Below the pieces are notes generated by a model, which saw only the letters and a list, made by a program, of their open reading frames with translations, did not search any database and was not told the DNA's origin. This document shows, piece by piece, positions 13,091-15,852 of a DNA stretch of 15,852 bases. Numbering within the stretch: the stretch's first letter is position 1; each line of letters starts with the position of its first letter. Made by a program: the position numbers and the translations under genes. Source of the DNA: Methanobacteriaceae archaeon (GTDB lineage: Archaea; Methanobacteriota; Methanobacteria; Methanobacteriales; Methanobacteriaceae); contig CAAFWR010000122.1 in the NCBI GenBank assembly GCA_900766745.1, positions 1 to 15,852 on the forward strand, in the 5' to 3' direction.

Positions 13091-13737
13091 GAATTAAAGG
13101 AAAATACAAAATCACAATAAATTGCAAGGATTATAAAATTGTCAGGTATGGAGAAAACCTCATAACATTGCTTGGACAATCTTATTTCTTGAATAGGTGG
13201 AAAGATAATATTTTAGAACCAATCGACAGATTGTGTTTTGGTAAGTCAAGTCGTGCGCCAGACAAACAAGACCAAGACCTAGGAAACCAAGCTTATCAAG
13301 TACAGCCAAAAATGACCGTTAATCTGTTAGAGAATAGTTTGAATATGTCTGCAACACTAAACCCAGAACAACTTATAGGTGTTTGTGAGATTGGAGTAAA
13401 AACAGCAGATGACTTATTAGTGAGTCGTGATGTATTCAAACCATTTACAGCTGACATCTTGGGAGCTTCAAGCAGCATAAACATAGATTATCAATATGTT
13501 ATTGAAACTGGTGACGTTCATTCTGATTGGACACCATACACTCAAAAACCAGGAATATACTACACAAGTACAAAGAACATTGTAACTGGCGTATATGATG
13601 AGAACGGCAACGGTTACATCAAGAAAAACAGTATTGATGAATTAACAGAAGCAGGTACTTATTATTACAGTAATACTGCACAAAAAGTCTACATTAAACC
13701 ATTAGGCGAGTTAGAGAGAATAATTATTAAGGAGTAA
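13087..13737 (+). CDS. Tail fibre/baseplate-associated protein
   Basis: This 216-residue protein is translationally coupled to the previous gene (ATGA), with a GAGAGG sequence just upstream. Residues 1-120 contain FGKSSRAPDKQDQDLGNQAY and then beta-strands alternating with short loops, a pattern found in virion proteins of fibre regions. Residues 140-205 form a second small beta module with repeated Tyr (GIYYTSTKNIVTGVY and TYYYSNTAQKVYIKPLG), which looks like a short sugar- or surface-binding repeat. No catalytic motif is seen. The role is inferred from position. Confidence 0.55.
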   Translation: MRIKGKYKITINCKDYKIVRYGENLITLLGQSYFLNRWKDNILEPIDRLCFGKSSRAPDKQDQDLGNQAYQVQPKMTVNLLENSLNMSATLNPEQLIGVCEIGVKTADDLLVSRDVFKPFTADILGASSSINIDYQYVIETGDVHSDWTPYTQKPGIYYTSTKNIVTGVYDENGNGYIKKNSIDELTEAGTYYYSNTAQKVYIKPLGELERIIIKE

Positions 13738-13741
13738 AATT

Positions 13742-14824
13742 ATGAATTGTCCAAGAAAATATAAGAATTTAGGTGAGGAAGCATTTGGAGATCAAAAAGT
13801 AATAACTGTTGAAATGCTACGCCAGTTCTGTATGAATGATGCTTACTTCTATGGGGAAATAATGGATCTATGGAATGAAAGTAAACCAGTAAGCAGAAAA
13901 AGATTCAAACCACTCGTACTTGATGAGGATAATAGTTTTGGAACTGTAACCACTACTGATGGTAGGTTTGGTTTTGATGAAAGCAACAATAAAACTGTTA
14001 ATGTGAATTTTGACCGTGTAGACGACTATAACAAGTATATTGATACTGCAAAATCCACCACTGTTGTAGATAGTAGAATCAGCAATGGAGCTGTAGCAAA
14101 ACAAATAACATTACCTAAGGTCAAGAATGGTACAAAGCATGATGATACAAAGGCATTCGGACCTTGGAACAATATGTCATGTAACGAACACTGGTACATT
14201 GGCTACGATAAGACTAAACATTATGAAACACGTCCCAACTGGTTGGCAAATCATTTGAATAGTGAAATACCTGGAATTTGTCGTGCGCAGACTTTCAAGC
14301 CTAAACATAATGGTAGGTTAGAAGGAATAACCTTGAATTTAAAAGGCGGGACTAATACTGGAAGCCCATTATATGTGCAGATTCGTAGAACCAAACTTAT
14401 TAATGGTGTATTGACTCCTGTTGATAGTAGTCAGCCTTGTCTTGCACAATCAGAAGAAAGATTCAGCAAATATAACCCTGGTTATTATACTGTAACATTT
14501 GATAATCCACCATACTTGAATAAGAATGAAACTTATGCGATAGTTCTTTTATCACCATTATCACACCACACCAATTGCTATGCTGTTGGAGGTTGGAGTG
14601 CAGGTTGTTGGGCTGACAGATACCCAGACGGCAACGCATTCCTATCAGAGAACAATGGAAACACATGGATGTTGTACGGTAAGAAAGATGATGTAGCATA
14701 CCACCTTGGAATGAAAGCTCCTCAAGATTTTGCTTTCCAATGCCACATCGTGGAAGAAAAAGAGGAATATGTGAAAAATAAAGATTACTGGTTGTATTTT
14801 AAGTTTAAATTCTTGTTTAGGTAA
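13742..14824 (+). CDS. Distal receptor-binding-type fibre protein
   Basis: AAGGAG (13729-13734) precedes the ATG. The 360-residue product has an N-terminal part with NEEAF-like baseplate-region sequence (YKNLGEEAFGDQKVITVEML) and a C-terminal beta-sandwich from about residue 180. RAQTFKPKHNGRLEGITLNL, PLYVQIRRTKL, GYYTVTFDNPPYLNKNETYAIVLL and an aromatic/Gly-rich rim (YAVGGWSAGCWADRYPDG) follow the jelly-roll layout of carbohydrate-binding fibre tips. Trp, Tyr and Cys are concentrated in the likely binding face. The final codons (FKFKFLFR and stop) lie within the first copy of the 37-base direct repeat, so the C-terminus may have been exchanged or cut by recombination. Confidence 0.65.
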   Translation: MNCPRKYKNLGEEAFGDQKVITVEMLRQFCMNDAYFYGEIMDLWNESKPVSRKRFKPLVLDEDNSFGTVTTTDGRFGFDESNNKTVNVNFDRVDDYNKYIDTAKSTTVVDSRISNGAVAKQITLPKVKNGTKHDDTKAFGPWNNMSCNEHWYIGYDKTKHYETRPNWLANHLNSEIPGICRAQTFKPKHNGRLEGITLNLKGGTNTGSPLYVQIRRTKLINGVLTPVDSSQPCLAQSEERFSKYNPGYYTVTFDNPPYLNKNETYAIVLLSPLSHHTNCYAVGGWSAGCWADRYPDGNAFLSENNGNTWMLYGKKDDVAYHLGMKAPQDFAFQCHIVEEKEEYVKNKDYWLYFKFKFLFR

Positions 14825-14839
14825 AGAATAAAATTAAAC
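14803..14839. repeat. 37-base direct repeat, copy 1
   Basis: This sequence starts GTTTAAATTCTTGTTTAGG and ends AAAATTAAAC. It is identical to 15347-15383 in the same orientation, and matching extends upstream by six more bases with one difference. It contains the last codons and stop of the distal fibre gene. It is also read through, on the minus strand, as the aberrant end of the antisense fragment. Confidence 0.93.
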
Positions 14840-15377
14840 CAGCATTAAATCTTGCATGAAGTAAACTATCCGCAGGTCTAGGATTCTCTGCAAAACAACT
14901 CATTACCCCCAAGAGAATTCTAGAATAAGTACCATGACTTAACACCACGTCATGGTTGATAATGATTCCCGCATTTTGTAAGGCTAATTTTTCATCTTTT
15001 GTTCTATTTTTAAATGTTTCTGGTTCAACACTCCTGTAAGTGTATAACCCTGGTTCTATATTGAATGGTGTTAAGCAGATTCTTGCAACAGTTTTACCGA
15101 AGAGTAATGGCTCTGCTATTGCCATAAATCCACGGCGTATACCAGTATTCGCATTAGTTAAAGCTTTAAGTTTTTCATCAGTGTCTGCAGTAAAATCAGT
15201 AGTTATTCCACAACGAAGTTTAAGATTTTCAGTTTCAGTTGCGATACTAGCATATGCTGCTTCGATTATGTCTTTCCATGCATAATCTCCAGTAACTTTT
15301 TCTGCACCGACAATTACCTCTAATGTGGATTCTGCTTTAGTTTTAGGTTTAAATTCTTGTTTAGGTAAAGAATAAAA
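14817..15377 (-). pseudogene. Antisense fragment of a larger gene, possibly tail sheath-like
   Basis: On the minus strand a single frame is open for 186 codons, from the stop at 15380-15378 to the stop at 14819-14817. It reads as real protein throughout (LPKQEFKPKTKAESTL...IVGAEKVTGDYAWKDIIEAAY...ANTGIRRGFMAIA...PFNIEPGLYTYRSV...ENPRPADSLLHARFNA). The only ATG (15125) lies mid-protein and no ribosome-binding site precedes the coding-like part, so the 5' end is missing. The 3' end runs into the repeat (GLILFFT), so that end is also artificial. The body loosely recalls the later domain of contractile-tail sheath or another large virion protein; this identification is weak. A silent cassette or a recombination remnant would both fit. 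Confidence 0.6.
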
Positions 15378-15383
15378 TTAAAC
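15347..15383. repeat. 37-base direct repeat, copy 2
   Basis: This is an exact copy of 14803-14839, 544 bases further on and in the same orientation. On the minus strand it encodes the natural-looking PKQEFK of the antisense fragment. The + reading is not coding here. Confidence 0.93.
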
Positions 15384-15394
15384 TAATCAAATAA

Positions 15395-15412
15395 TTTTTT
15401 TTCAAAAAAAAA
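15395..15412. terminator. T8-C-A9 bidirectional poly-T/poly-A element
   Basis: Eight T residues, one C and nine A residues give a U-run to transcripts from either direction. It can end the + fibre operon and any minus-strand transcription from the right. Confidence 0.5.
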
Positions 15413-15607
15413 TTGTCTAATCATTTCATAATAATCATTATTTCCTAAAAATCAGATCAGAATAAATTTTAATAACTATTAAAGAAAAAGATGTTAATTT
15501 TATTGATTATTGAAATTTAATTCTGTTCTTGTTTTCCAAGATATTTATAACTTAACCTTTTTTAGATTTCATAATCTTAATTGAACCTATCAGAAAAAAG
15601 TTATTTA

Positions 15608-15660
15608 ACTTAAATAAGTAGAATTTATAGTTTATTAACTATAATTCTATTTACTTAAGT
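15608..15660. repeat. 53-base near-perfect palindrome
   Basis: The arm at 15608-15632 (ACTTAAATAAGTAGAATTTA then TAGTT) pairs with 15637-15660 around a TATT loop. There is one A-C mismatch, one G-T pair and one bulged T. It lies 15 bases beyond the stop of the minus-strand membrane-protein gene, so it may be its transcription end. A recombination or binding site is an alternative. Confidence 0.75.
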
Positions 15661-15675
15661 TGTTTTCGTTATAAA

Positions 15676-15852
15676 TTATTTCCATATGTCTTTGTATTTC
15701 TTTATAATTAGAATAGTCAGTATTATTCCTATAATCCAGGAAATGATAGCTTTAAAATTAAAATGGGTTATTTGAGTGCCGATTCCAAGTAATGGTTTTT
15801 GAGCCAAAAAGGCAAATATCACAAATAACACAGCAACAGAACCTAAAAATGC
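15676..15852 (-). CDS. Multi-pass membrane protein, C-terminus only (partial)
   Basis: On the minus strand 58 codons are open from the window edge to TAA at 15678-15676. They encode two transmembrane helices, SVAVLFVIFAFLA and AIISWIIGIILTILII, separated by a short Gly/Thr loop and followed by a basic cytoplasmic tail (KKYKDIWK), consistent with a positive-inside C-terminus. This looks like the end of a transporter or other integral membrane protein; the family cannot be named from this part. It is the only gene here unlike virion genes, has opposite orientation and may be host DNA flanking a provirus. Confidence 0.7.
   Translation of the reverse strand, partial: AFLGSVAVLFVIFAFLAQKPLLGIGTQITHFNFKAIISWIIGIILTILIIKKYKDIWK

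Larger units (their letters stand above)
15384..15675. other. Non-coding AT-rich stretch at the right end
   Basis: No open frame with start signals is found on either strand. It holds the T8/A9 element, an imperfect inverted repeat (15458-15469 with 15513-15525, one bulge), a T6 run near 15558 and the long palindrome at 15608-15660. Confidence 0.6.

Noticed and set aside
15040..15285. 81-codon + strand frame in the right end
   Set aside because: It is the complement of the antisense gene fragment, which reads as natural protein; this strand does not.
14803..15383. Invertible fibre cassette
   Set aside because: The repeats are direct, not inverted, and no recombinase or alternative fibre tip is seen in the window.
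1..15852. CRISPR array, reverse transcriptase/diversity-generating element or insertion sequence
   Set aside because: No regularly spaced repeats, template/variable repeat pair, transposase or reverse transcriptase motifs were found.

Overview
The window is an AT-rich stretch of a tailed virus or provirus of an archaeon, most likely a pseudomurein-walled methanogen (Methanobrevibacter/Methanosphaera-like). The host inference rests on low GC, TATA-box plus poly-T transcription signals, a tRNA gene without an encoded CCA end, a transglutaminase-type wall peptidase of the kind used on pseudomurein, and a beta-helix segment resembling the adhesin-like proteins of gut methanogens. No virion head, packaging, integrase or replication gene is present. 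The first 20 bases are sequencing adapter, so the left end is an artificial contig end.

Layout on the + strand follows the tape-measure-to-baseplate order of contractile tails (PBSX XkdN-XkdT / Mu / P2 style): a tail-assembly chaperone with a probable +1 programmed frameshift (23-680), a 1363-residue tape measure protein (687-4778), a small baseplate/tape-associated protein (4780-5268), a tRNA-Gln(UUG) gene inside the operon (5286-5357), a baseplate hub split into two genes (5396-6400 and 6807-8054), a spike-like OB-fold protein (8051-8686), then after a 616-base intergenic island a gp25/W-like wedge protein (9303-9746), a baseplate J protein (9743-10903), a 648-residue adhesin-like protein (10912-12858) and three distal fibre-type genes (12848-14824).

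Two antisense islands interrupt this late operon. The first (6423-6764, minus) lies between the two hub halves and encodes a membrane-anchored, Asn/Thr-rich exported protein with its own poly-T terminator, which fits a lysogenic 'moron' gene. The second lies in the 8687-9302 gap. It contains a 30-codon hydrophobic peptide gene on the minus strand (8813-8905) with a 7-base Shine-Dalgarno match that can be sequestered in a leader hairpin. About 170 bases away is a nested stem-loop whose minus-strand loop is complementary over 11 bases to the end of that ribosome-binding site. The arrangement resembles a type I toxin-antitoxin or RNA-controlled small membrane protein module.

The hub is the other notable system. 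Its N-terminal half ends in a transglutaminase-fold domain with a visible Cys-His-Asp triad. Its C-terminal half begins with a different domain of about 165 residues. The baseplate centre would therefore carry two cell-wall-related domains at the point where the hub is broken.

At the right end, a 37-base exact direct repeat brackets a 0.5 kb antisense gene fragment immediately after the last fibre gene. It is followed by about 300 bases of non-coding sequence with a 53-base palindrome, and the C-terminus of a multi-pass membrane protein on the minus strand that runs off the window and may be host DNA.
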